The translations under genes and the position numbers were made by a program. The notes beneath the pieces were generated by a model. The model had not been told where the DNA came from, searched no databases, and worked only from the letters and a program-made list of their open reading frames with translations. From Acidimicrobiales bacterium (GTDB lineage Bacteria; Actinomycetota; Acidimicrobiia; Acidimicrobiales; SHLQ01), in contig JABDJW010000198.1 of the NCBI GenBank assembly GCA_013002375.1, positions 1 to 5,255 of the forward strand: a stretch of 5,255 nt of DNA, given 5' to 3'. Shown in pieces: positions 1 to 5,255 of this stretch (the stretch's first letter is position 1; each line of letters starts with the position of its first letter).

Positions 1-341
1 TCGTCGGGAGGGGTCACAATCAGCGCGTGCAGAAGGGCTCGCCGATTCTGCACGCCGAAATGGACTGTTTCGAGAACGCCGGGCGGCGCACCGCGGCCGA
101 GTACCGGCGCGCGACCCTGTACTCGACACTGTCGCCGTGCGACATGTGCGCGGGCACGGCGTTGCTCTACGACATCCCGAGGATCGTCGTCGGTGAGAAC
201 CGCACCTTCCGGGGCCCGGAGGAGTACGTGCGCAGCCGGGGGGTCGAGGTCGCAGTGCTCGACGATGCGCGCTGCGTGCACATCATGGAGGAGTTCATCG
301 CCGATCACCCCGAATTGTGGAACGAGGACATCGGCGAATAG
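1..341 (+). CDS. Cytosine deaminase, yeast FCY1-type (5' end outside the window)
   Basis: Probably deaminates cytosine to uracil and ammonia in pyrimidine salvage, in the cytoplasm. The reading frame is already open at base 3, and 112 residues are visible before the TAG stop. The zinc site is intact: HAE (His17, Glu19 of the fragment) and PCDMC (Cys46, Cys49), the hallmark of the cytidine/deoxycytidylate deaminase fold. From memory of yeast Fcy1 (about 158 aa), similarity runs through GRGHN, QKGS, TLSPCDMC, VVGEN and the C-terminal EDIGE. The Asn of GHN, the Phe after VVGEN and the Trp before EDIGE match the residues that hold cytosine in the yeast enzyme. This argues against a guanine or tRNA-adenosine deaminase. 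About 45 N-terminal residues are missing. A GTG at 27 could start an internal frame, but that would discard the conserved GRGHN, so the true start lies to the left. It converges on the GTPase gene with 22 bases between stops. Family is secure by motif; substrate is inferred. Confidence 0.92.
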   Translation, partial: VGRGHNQRVQKGSPILHAEMDCFENAGRRTAAEYRRATLYSTLSPCDMCAGTALLYDIPRIVVGENRTFRGPEEYVRSRGVEVAVLDDARCVHIMEEFIADHPELWNEDIGE

Positions 342-363
342 CCGAGCACGCGTGCGGCACGGC

Positions 364-1254
364 CTACCGCAGCCGCGCGATCCAGCGATCGAGCCCGTCG
401 CGGTCGGTGGCGGGCCCGGCGATGGCGACCAACCCGGTTGTCGGTCCGGTCGTGTTGGTGATCTCGTCGCGAGCGCCCACCGCCTGCACGAGCACTGGTT
501 GGGCATCGGCCAACACCACACCCTTGACCCGCAGCACCGAGGCAGGCCTGTCCCGGAGCCAGGTCTGGAGCTGGGTCCGGGAGAGGTCGTCGGGTGGGCT
601 GATGAACGAGGTCGCGTGCTCGGGATGGCCGATGGGGTCGGAGGTCCCTCGAGCACGGGGGCCGACCAGCAGGGGGAGCGATGCCGGCCCGTCGACGATG
701 GTGGCGTCGGTCGCGGTGGTCAGCCAGGCCCGGATCTCGTTCGCCCGTGCCGTCGTGACGAGGTCGAGCTTGGTCACCACGACGACGTCGGCCTGGCGAA
801 GCTGCGCGTGGATCGTGTCGCCGATGTAGAGGTCGTCGGCCTGGTCGACGATGGTGTCGGCGCTGGCCAGGACGACGACGGCGTCGAGCGCGAAGCCGGG
901 CGTGCGGCCCCACTGGGCGACTTTCCAGGGATCGCCGACGCCGCTGACCTCGATCAGCACGTGATCGAAATCGGACCGGCGGTCGCGAAGCGTCTGCAGC
1001 GTGTCGGCGAAACCATCGACGATGGAGCAGCAGATGCACCCATTGGTGAGGGCCATGGTGTCGCCGTCGTGCTCGGCGATGAGGGCGGCGTCGACGTTCA
1101 CCGCGCCGAAGTCGTTGACCAGGACGGCGAATCGCCGTCCCTCGGGGTTGGCGAGCAGGTTGTTGACCAGGGTGGTCTTCCCGGCGCCGAGGTACCCCCC
1201 GATGACCGTCACCGGCAGCGGCGCGGTCACGTCATTGCGCGGGTTGGGCGACAC
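364..1254 (-). CDS. COG0523/CobW-type GTPase, possible metal chaperone
   Basis: A 296-residue P-loop GTPase of the G3E group, whose known members insert or deliver metals (CobW, nitrile hydratase activators, zinc chaperones such as ZNG1). Visible in order: Walker A GGYLGAGKTT (19-28); NDFG (47-50), where the family usually has NEFG; the metal-binding GCICC motif (72-76); IEVSGVGDP (101-109), matching the family ETSGLADP segment; the guanine-specificity motif as TKLD (161-164) rather than NKxD; and a short CobW_C-like tail (about 220-296) containing VLRVKGVV. There is no His-rich loop and no signal or membrane segment, so it should be cytoplasmic. It is shorter than many relatives (about 320-400 aa). 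The GTG at 1254 overlaps the upstream amidohydrolase by 23 bases. Another GTG at 1230, one base after that gene's TGA, would remove only 8 residues. Neither start has a clear ribosome site, so translational coupling is likely either way. Partner protein and metal are unknown; zinc for the amidohydrolase is an inference from context. Confidence 0.9.
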   Translation of the reverse strand: MSPNPRNDVTAPLPVTVIGGYLGAGKTTLVNNLLANPEGRRFAVLVNDFGAVNVDAALIAEHDGDTMALTNGCICCSIVDGFADTLQTLRDRRSDFDHVLIEVSGVGDPWKVAQWGRTPGFALDAVVVLASADTIVDQADDLYIGDTIHAQLRQADVVVVTKLDLVTTARANEIRAWLTTATDATIVDGPASLPLLVGPRARGTSDPIGHPEHATSFISPPDDLSRTQLQTWLRDRPASVLRVKGVVLADAQPVLVQAVGARDEITNTTGPTTGLVAIAGPATDRDGLDRWIARLR

Positions 1255-2887
1255 CGCCGAGCACGGTGCCCCACACGCCGATATCGGCCAGGGCCTCGGG
1301 CTCGCCGCCGAACGGGTCGTCGTCGAGCACCGCGAAATCGGCCCGCTTGCCCACCGCCAGCGATCCGACCTCGTCGTCCATCTTCAGCTGATACGCGGCA
1401 CCGATCGTGGCTGCGGTCATGGCTTCGGTCACGTTGATGCGCTCGTCGGGGCCGAGCACGTGACCGGTCGCGGTCGCCCGGTTCACCGCGCTGCTCACGA
1501 CCCGTAGCGGACTCAGCGGGGTGACCGGCGAATCGGAATGGATCGACAGCGGAATGCCCAGTTCCAGCGCGGTGGCGGCGGCATTCATGGTCGCGGCCCG
1601 CTCGGGCCCGACCGTGGTGCTCATGTGCTGGTCGCCCCAGTAGTAGGTGTGGTTGGCGAAGAGGTTGACGCACAACTCGAGCGCCTTGATGCGTTCGTAC
1701 TGTGCTCTGGTGGTCAGCTGGCAGTGCTGCACGGTGTGGCGATGGTCAGCGCGGGGGTTGGCCGCCAATACGGTTTCCGCGGCGTCGAGGAACACGTCGA
1801 CCGCTTGATCTCCGTTGCAGTGGACGTGCACCAACAGGCCGGCGTCGTGGAAGGCCTGGAGCCGTTCGGCCACTTGCTCGGGCGGCACCAGCCAGAGCCC
1901 GTTGGGTCGATCGCCCAGATACCCCGGCGGGTTCAGCCGGGCGGTGAAACCCTGAATCGAACCGTCGAGTACGAACTTCACGTTGCCCAACCGCAGCTTG
2001 TCGGTGCTGCGGGACCGGCGTTCCAGGACCAAGGCGACCTCGTCGGCCAGCGAACCGATGACCCCGCCGGGGTTGTGGAAGACCGACACCCGGGCCGGGA
2101 AGCTCTCGGCGTTGATCGCCGTCTCGAGTTTGGTCACGACGTCGTCGCGGACCAGCGAGGTGCTGCCCAGATCGGTCATCGTGGTGACGCCGGCGTTGCG
2201 GGCCAGGAGGCCGAAGTTGGCCAGCGCCTGCTCGCTCAGGATCGAGCCGAACAGTCGCGAGGCACCGGTGATGGCCAGCCCCATCGCGGCCGGTTCCTGG
2301 AGCTCGCCGATCGGGTTTCCCGAGCCGTCCTTCGGGACGCCGTCCATCAACGTGTCCGGGCCGATGTTGTCGGCCTGCATCATTGCGGTGTTGACGGTGG
2401 CCAGGTGGATGCTGGCGTGCAGCACGAAGATGGGCCGTTCGGTCGAGACCTGATCCAGGTGCACGGCGACCAGGCGCTCGCCGGCGAAGTAGATGGGGTC
2501 GAGGCCCCAGGCGATCAACGGCTCGGTGGGATCGGCCAACTCGGCCGCCGCCTCGCGCAACCGATCGAGCACTGCGTCGAGGGTCCTGCAGCCCGGCCAG
2601 TGCCGCCCGTCGGGGCCCCATCGATCGAAGTAACCGCAGTAGGTGAACTGCCAGAGCCCACCGCCGAACGTGTGACAGTGCGCCTCGACGAAGCCGGGAG
2701 TGATGACGTGATCGGCGAAGCGATCGTCGACCGTCGCCCCCCCCAGGCTCGCCAACTCGGCCACGTCGCCGACCGCGGTGATACGCCCGTCGGCCACCGC
2801 AACCGCCGCCGGCCTGGGGTTGGCCGCATCCATGGTGTGGATGGCCTTGGCCCGGTACACCGTCGTCGGGGATGAGGATGAGGTCAT
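1232..2887 (-). CDS. YtcJ-like metal-dependent amidohydrolase (Amidohydro_3)
   Basis: A full-length 551-residue hydrolase of the COG1574/YtcJ family, which cleaves C-N bonds in amides, formamides or similar small molecules; the substrate cannot be read from sequence. Visible: an N-terminal beta-sandwich portion (about 8-65) ending in VITPGFVEAHCH, whose His70 and His72 form the HxH metal motif; VKFVLDGS (303-310), matching the family VKxxxDGS segment; VHVHCNGDQAVD (353-364), corresponding to the usual VHAxGDxA; QHCQ (387-390); SIHSDSPVTP (448-457) with Asp452 as the expected catalytic/metal Asp; and a C-terminal VGSLAVGKRADFAVLDDDP (507-525) that closes the sandwich, as is typical. No signal peptide; the start is MTSSSS, so it is probably cytoplasmic. 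The ATG at 2887 is supported by GGTGAG 4 bases upstream and by the start of the domain. It is first in an operon with the GTPase and divergent from the dehydrogenase. The coding strand has a run of eight G at residues 48-51. Confidence 0.93.
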   Translation of the reverse strand: MTSSSSPTTVYRAKAIHTMDAANPRPAAVAVADGRITAVGDVAELASLGGATVDDRFADHVITPGFVEAHCHTFGGGLWQFTYCGYFDRWGPDGRHWPGCRTLDAVLDRLREAAAELADPTEPLIAWGLDPIYFAGERLVAVHLDQVSTERPIFVLHASIHLATVNTAMMQADNIGPDTLMDGVPKDGSGNPIGELQEPAAMGLAITGASRLFGSILSEQALANFGLLARNAGVTTMTDLGSTSLVRDDVVTKLETAINAESFPARVSVFHNPGGVIGSLADEVALVLERRSRSTDKLRLGNVKFVLDGSIQGFTARLNPPGYLGDRPNGLWLVPPEQVAERLQAFHDAGLLVHVHCNGDQAVDVFLDAAETVLAANPRADHRHTVQHCQLTTRAQYERIKALELCVNLFANHTYYWGDQHMSTTVGPERAATMNAAATALELGIPLSIHSDSPVTPLSPLRVVSSAVNRATATGHVLGPDERINVTEAMTAATIGAAYQLKMDDEVGSLAVGKRADFAVLDDDPFGGEPEALADIGVWGTVLGGVAQPAQ

Positions 2888-2890
2888 CGG

Positions 2891-2899
2891 CTCACCGTA
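2891..2899 (-). promoter_or_regulatory. TACGGTGAG box before the amidohydrolase start
   Basis: Read on the minus strand, TACGGTGAG ends 3 bases (CCG) before the ATG at 2887. It can be read two ways: TACGGT as a TANNNT -10 box whose transcript would begin at or very near the ATG (leaderless, common in actinobacteria), or GGTGAG as a ribosome binding site 4 bases from the start. The same 9-mer has the same spacing at the opposite gene, so it is unlikely to be chance. Which reading applies is not determined. Confidence 0.5.
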
Positions 2900-2912
2900 G
2901 TGCCAACGGTGA
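2892..2912. repeat. Inverted repeat TCACCGT-N7-ACGGTGA, candidate operator
   Basis: A perfect 7-bp inverted repeat with a 7-base spacer (arms 2892-2898 and 2906-2912). It sits 4 bases upstream of the amidohydrolase ATG and overlaps its TACGGTGAG box. A third copy of the ACGGTGA half-site lies at 2970-2976 next to the dehydrogenase start. A dimeric repressor bound here would cover the amidohydrolase start. It could also be an RNA hairpin if transcription began further upstream. No regulator gene is present in the window. Confidence 0.4.
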
Positions 2913-2916
2913 CTCG

Positions 2917-2962
2917 GGGTTCAGGCCGTTGTACGGGTTCAGGTCGCTCGGAGTACAGGTCG
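2917..2962 (+). repeat. Three direct 12-mers, consensus GGGTTCAGGTCG
   Basis: Copies are GGGTTCAGGCCG (2917-2928), GGGTTCAGGTCG (2935-2946) and GAGTACAGGTCG (2951-2962). The first two differ at one base and the last two at two bases. Starts are 18 and 16 bases apart, so the copies are not on one exact helical face. They fill the middle of the divergent promoter region, where activator or repressor sites are expected. Function is inferred from position and repetition only. Confidence 0.5.
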
Positions 2963-2968
2963 TGCCGG

Positions 2969-2977
2969 TACGGTGAG
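2969..2977 (+). promoter_or_regulatory. TACGGTGAG box before the dehydrogenase start
   Basis: TACGGTGAG, followed by GCC and the ATG at 2981. TACGGT fits a TANNNT -10 hexamer with 6 bases before the A of ATG, as in leaderless actinobacterial transcripts; GGTGAGG also serves as a plausible Shine-Dalgarno sequence, though it would be very close to the ATG. It is an exact mirror copy of the box upstream of the amidohydrolase. No -35 sequence is visible 17-19 bases upstream. Confidence 0.5.
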
Positions 2978-2980
2978 GCC

Positions 2981-3913
2981 ATGCGAGCAGTACGAGTCGA
3001 TGACGGACAACCCCGGGTGGTGGAGGTCGATGCCCCCCAGGGTGACGGCGTGCTGGTGTCGGTCGTCGCCAGCTCGATCTGTGGCTCCGACCTGCATTTG
3101 ATCGACGCCGGGTTCGCCGAGGGTCGGGTGCTCGGTCACGAATTCGCCGGCCGCACTCCCGATGGCACCGAGGTCGCCATCGAACCGATTCTCGGCTGTG
3201 GCGTGTGCCCACCGTGCGAGGCGGGTCAGCGGCCCCACTGCGACGATGGTCCGACGCTGATGGGCGTGTTCGCCGATGGCGGTATGGCCGAGCAGGTCAT
3301 GGTGGCCGCGTCGTGTCTGGTGCCGCTACCGGGCGGTATCGATCTGGCCACCGCTTCGTTGGTCGAGCCGCTGGCCGTGGCCGAGCACGCGCTGAATCGG
3401 GCCGGGGTCGCGGTGGGCCACGACGTGCTGGTGATCGGCGCCGGACCGATCGGGCTGGCCGCGGCGGCGGTGCTCGCCCATCGCGACATCAGTACCACGG
3501 TGTCGGCCCGTCACGACCACCAACGGGCCGCCGCCGATCGGCTGGGTGCGGGCGCCGAGGTAGCCGATGGCTACGACGTCGTGATCGATGCCGTTGGCAC
3601 CACCGCATCCTTGGAGGAAGCGGTACAGCGCACCAAGCCCCAGGGCCGCATCGGCATGGTCGCCTCGTTCTGGGATCCGGTCGAGGTCTCGATGGCGTTG
3701 TGCATGAAGGAGGTCGAGATCGTGCCGGCCATGATGTACGGCGGCGTCGCGCCCCAACGCGAGTTCGACGAAGCGGCCCGAGTGCTGGCCGCGAACCCCG
3801 AGATCGCTCCTTCGCTGATCACCCACCGGTTCCCGCTCGATGGGGCGGGCGAAGCCTTCGCCGCGGCCCGCGACCGAGCCGCGGGCGCGATCAAGGTCGT
3901 CTTCGACGTGTGA
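2981..3913 (+). CDS. Zinc-dependent medium-chain alcohol/polyol dehydrogenase
   Basis: A 310-residue NAD(P)-dependent oxidoreductase of the zinc MDR superfamily (alcohol, sorbitol or threonine dehydrogenase type), interconverting an alcohol and a carbonyl; the substrate is unknown. The catalytic-zinc segments are SICGSD (Cys34), GHE (His53, Glu54) and VEP (Glu129). The structural-zinc loop has four Cys at 73, 76, 79 and 87 with the classical 2-2-7 spacing. The Rossmann nucleotide loop is VIGAGPIGLA (151-160). The end of the second beta strand reads VSARHDHQ with no acidic residue where NAD enzymes usually have Asp or Glu, so NADP use is possible. The protein is about 30-40 residues shorter than typical members (about 340-350), with compact loops between strands. 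The ATG at 2981 fits the family N-terminus MRAVR and follows GGTGAGG; longer in-frame extensions upstream would run through the promoter region and are not family-like. It stands alone, divergent from the amidohydrolase and ending 13 bases from the convergent amidase. Confidence 0.92.
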   Translation: MRAVRVDDGQPRVVEVDAPQGDGVLVSVVASSICGSDLHLIDAGFAEGRVLGHEFAGRTPDGTEVAIEPILGCGVCPPCEAGQRPHCDDGPTLMGVFADGGMAEQVMVAASCLVPLPGGIDLATASLVEPLAVAEHALNRAGVAVGHDVLVIGAGPIGLAAAAVLAHRDISTTVSARHDHQRAAADRLGAGAEVADGYDVVIDAVGTTASLEEAVQRTKPQGRIGMVASFWDPVEVSMALCMKEVEIVPAMMYGGVAPQREFDEAARVLAANPEIAPSLITHRFPLDGAGEAFAAARDRAAGAIKVVFDV

Positions 3914-3926
3914 GCGGTTCGAGAGG

Positions 3927-5255
3927 CTACGGGTGGATCGGTGCTCGGTTCTCCGCCCAGCGCACCTCGCCCTCGAGTTGGTTGGCGACCTGGAGCAGCA
4001 GATCTTCGCGGCCGTAGGCCGCGACCAGCTGCATGCCGATCGGTAGCCCCGAGTCGGTCCGGGCCAGCGGCAACGAGATGCCGGGTTGGCCGGTGGTGTT
4101 GAACATCGAGGTGAACACGGCGAAGGGAATCGAGCCGGTCGACATGCGCATCGGTTCTTCGGGGGTCGGCGACATGGCGCCGAGCACGGGGGCTGGTTGC
4201 GCACACGTGGGCGTGAGCAACAAATCGAAACCGTCCTCCCACCACTGCGCCATGTGGCGGCGGAACTCCATCGCCGCGCCTTGCGCCCGCAGTGCGGCGA
4301 TGGCCGGGATCTGGCCCGCGGCCTGGGCCATCGTCCACGTGCCGATCTCGACGTCGTCTGCTGTGACCTCGCGACCCAAGAGATCGGCCAGGTGCGCGAC
4401 CGCGACGCCGGCGCCGGCGGCCATGGCCGGTCGCATACGTTCGCGATAGATCTGCTGGTCGATCGCTTCGGGGTGGCTTTCGCTGAGATCGTGGCCGAGC
4501 GACCCGAGCAATGCCGCCGCAGCGCGGGTGGCGGCGGCGACCTCGGCATCGACGTCGACACCGGGACGGCCGCTTTCGGTCAGGAAGCCGATGCGTAGAC
4601 GGCCGGGGTCCTGCTGCGATGAGACTGCGTAGGGCTGGCCGTGCCGCGGAGCGACGACGCCGTCGCCGAGCGTCGGGTGGGCGGTGGCATCGAGAATCTG
4701 CGCGGTGTCGCGCACGGTGTGGCTGACGACGTGCTGGACGCTGTTGCCCCACTCGTCCTGGCTCGGTCCCATCGGCAGCCGGCCGCGGCTCGGCTTGAGG
4801 CCGACCAGCCCGCACATCGCGGCCGGGATACGGATCGATCCGCCGCCGTCGCTCGCGTTGGCCGCGGGCACCATGCCGGCTGCCACCGCGGCGGCTGCGC
4901 CACCGCTCGAGCCACCGGCGCCGTGGTCGAGGCTCCAGGGGTTGTGGGTCGGGCCGTAGGCCTCCGGCTCGGTCGTGGCCGAGAGGCCGAACTCGGGCGT
5001 GTTGGTTCGGCCCAGAATCACGAAACCGGCCTCGCGGTAGCGGCGCACCAGATCGCTGTCGACGGGGTGCACATACCCGGCGTTCTTCAGCCCTTTGTTG
5101 CCCTGGTGGAAGGGGTCGCCGGCGCTGTGGGGCCACAGATCCTTCAACAGCATCGGCAGACCCCGGAACGGCGCGTCGGCTCGGTCGGTGGGGTCGGCCT
5201 CGAGCGCGGCCGCTTCGTCCAGCGCTTTTTCGTAACTCGTGTGGATCACCGCATT
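3927..5255 (-). CDS. Amidase-signature family hydrolase (5' end outside the window)
   Basis: Hydrolyses a carboxamide to acid and ammonia or amine; the substrate is not predictable. 442 residues are visible, probably lacking some 30-50 N-terminal residues of a 470-500 aa enzyme. Counting from the GTG codon at 5249, the Ser-cisSer-Lys triad is complete: Lys36 in MLLKD, Ser114 in GGSSGG and Ser138 in DGGGSIRIP, 24 residues after the first Ser as in FAAH. The C-terminal FNTTGQPGISLPLA, GLPIGMQLVAAYGRED and LL-LANQLE-type segments are typical of this family and resemble the amidases that include 6-aminohexanoate cyclic-dimer hydrolase. They suit a stand-alone amidase better than GatA. No signal or membrane segment is seen in the visible part. 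The GTG at 5249 could be taken as a start, but the frame stays open to 5255 (Asn-Ala before it, matching the family NAVI/NAFV stretch), so it is internal. It is convergent with the dehydrogenase, 13 bases apart. Confidence 0.93.
   Translation of the reverse strand, partial: NAVIHTSYEKALDEAAALEADPTDRADAPFRGLPMLLKDLWPHSAGDPFHQGNKGLKNAGYVHPVDSDLVRRYREAGFVILGRTNTPEFGLSATTEPEAYGPTHNPWSLDHGAGGSSGGAAAAVAAGMVPAANASDGGGSIRIPAAMCGLVGLKPSRGRLPMGPSQDEWGNSVQHVVSHTVRDTAQILDATAHPTLGDGVVAPRHGQPYAVSSQQDPGRLRIGFLTESGRPGVDVDAEVAAATRAAAALLGSLGHDLSESHPEAIDQQIYRERMRPAMAAGAGVAVAHLADLLGREVTADDVEIGTWTMAQAAGQIPAIAALRAQGAAMEFRRHMAQWWEDGFDLLLTPTCAQPAPVLGAMSPTPEEPMRMSTGSIPFAVFTSMFNTTGQPGISLPLARTDSGLPIGMQLVAAYGREDLLLQVANQLEGEVRWAENRAPIHP

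Larger units (their letters stand above)
2888..2980. promoter_or_regulatory. Divergent control region between amidohydrolase and dehydrogenase
   Basis: This 93-base region must hold the promoters of both divergent genes. It contains TACGGTGAG as an inverted pair next to the two starts, a 7-bp perfect inverted repeat and three direct 12-mers (entered separately). No convincing TTGACA-type -35 is seen for either gene. TTGTAC at 2929 with 17 bases to AGTACA is a poor sigma-70 match. I see no Zur- or Fur-like AT-rich palindrome. The region is non-coding and bounded by two well-supported start codons; its detailed promoter architecture is inferred. Confidence 0.6.

Noticed and set aside
27..341. 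Deaminase gene starting at GTG 27
   Set aside because: The frame is open to the window edge and the upstream codons encode the conserved GRGHN substrate-binding stretch, so the start is outside the window.
346..355. Perfect 10-bp palindrome GCACGCGTGC just after the deaminase stop
   Set aside because: Considered as a terminator stem or operator. There is room for only a 3-bp stem with a 4-base loop, the flanks do not pair cleanly, and no T-run follows; such GC palindromes are common by chance here.
193..1437. 414-codon plus-strand open frame spanning the deaminase and GTPase genes
   Set aside because: It crosses two well-supported genes on both strands and has Arg/Gly/Pro-rich, motif-free sequence.
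1538..2875. Long open frame (445 codons) on the plus strand opposite the amidohydrolase
   Set aside because: Its translation shows no family motif and is low-complexity (Gly, Val, Arg, Asp rich). It is the antisense shadow expected of GC-rich coding DNA, while the minus strand encodes a complete, motif-rich enzyme.
2929..2957. Sigma-70 promoter TTGTAC-17-AGTACA for the dehydrogenase
   Set aside because: Only about 3/6 and 2/6 matches to consensus; the spacing alone is not persuasive.
3866..3886. Inverted repeat GCCCGCG-N7-CGCGGGC near the 3' end of the dehydrogenase
   Set aside because: It lies inside the coding sequence, encodes the conserved Ala/Arg-rich tail, has no T-run after it, and GC-only stems of this size are frequent in GC-rich genes.
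2900..3913. Longer dehydrogenase starting in the promoter region near 2900
   Set aside because: The extra N-terminal residues are Gly/Arg/Ser-rich and unlike the family; the ATG at 2981 gives the usual MRAVR-type start with a ribosome-like box.
3571..5136. 521-codon minus-strand frame overlapping the amidase and the dehydrogenase
   Set aside because: Extremely Arg/Pro-rich in the part overlapping the amidase and runs antisense to the dehydrogenase; the amidase triad is in another frame.
1..5255. tRNA/rRNA genes, CRISPR arrays, insertion sequences, phage genes
   Set aside because: No tRNA-like folds, array-like repeats, transposase motifs or terminal repeats were recognised; almost all of the window is accounted for by five genes.

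Overview
This GC-rich window (estimated by eye as well over 60% G+C) looks like a bacterial chromosome, most likely a high-GC actinomycete-type genome. The reasons are GC-rich third codon positions, GTG start codons, long spurious open frames opposite the real genes, and TANNNT-like boxes directly before start codons. A deep actinobacterial lineage such as Acidimicrobiia is a guess; nothing here fixes the taxon. I see no mobile elements, tRNA, rRNA or CRISPR repeats.

Layout: (1) 1-341 (+), the 3' three quarters of a yeast FCY1-type cytosine deaminase that enters from the left edge. (2) 364-1254 (-), a compact COG0523/CobW-type GTPase. (3) 1232-2887 (-), a YtcJ-like metal-dependent amidohydrolase (Amidohydro_3); its 3' end overlaps the start of the GTPase, so the two form a two-gene operon read leftwards. 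(4) 2888-2980, a 93-bp divergent promoter region rich in short repeats. (5) 2981-3913 (+), a short zinc-dependent medium-chain dehydrogenase. (6) 3927-5255 (-), most of an amidase-signature hydrolase, cut by the right edge. Both convergent gene pairs (1/2 and 5/6) are separated by only 22 and 13 bases, with no recognisable intrinsic terminator.

How the genes may work together: the set suits small-molecule salvage or catabolism of amides, cyclic amides or other nitrogen compounds. It includes a nucleobase deaminase, a C-N hydrolase of unknown substrate, an amidase and an alcohol/polyol-type dehydrogenase. Three of the enzymes (deaminase, amidohydrolase, dehydrogenase) carry recognisable zinc or metal sites, and the GTPase belongs to a family that includes metal chaperones. 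A metal-delivery role for the GTPase towards its overlapping amidohydrolase partner is therefore plausible but unproven.

The most distinctive non-coding signal is the 93-bp divergent region. The same 9-mer TACGGTGAG lies exactly 3 nt before both divergent start codons. A third copy of its core forms a TCACCGT-N7-ACGGTGA inverted repeat, and three near-identical 12-mers (consensus GGGTTCAGGTCG) lie between. This looks like a shared control region for the amidohydrolase-GTPase operon and the dehydrogenase. I found no convincing wholly new system.
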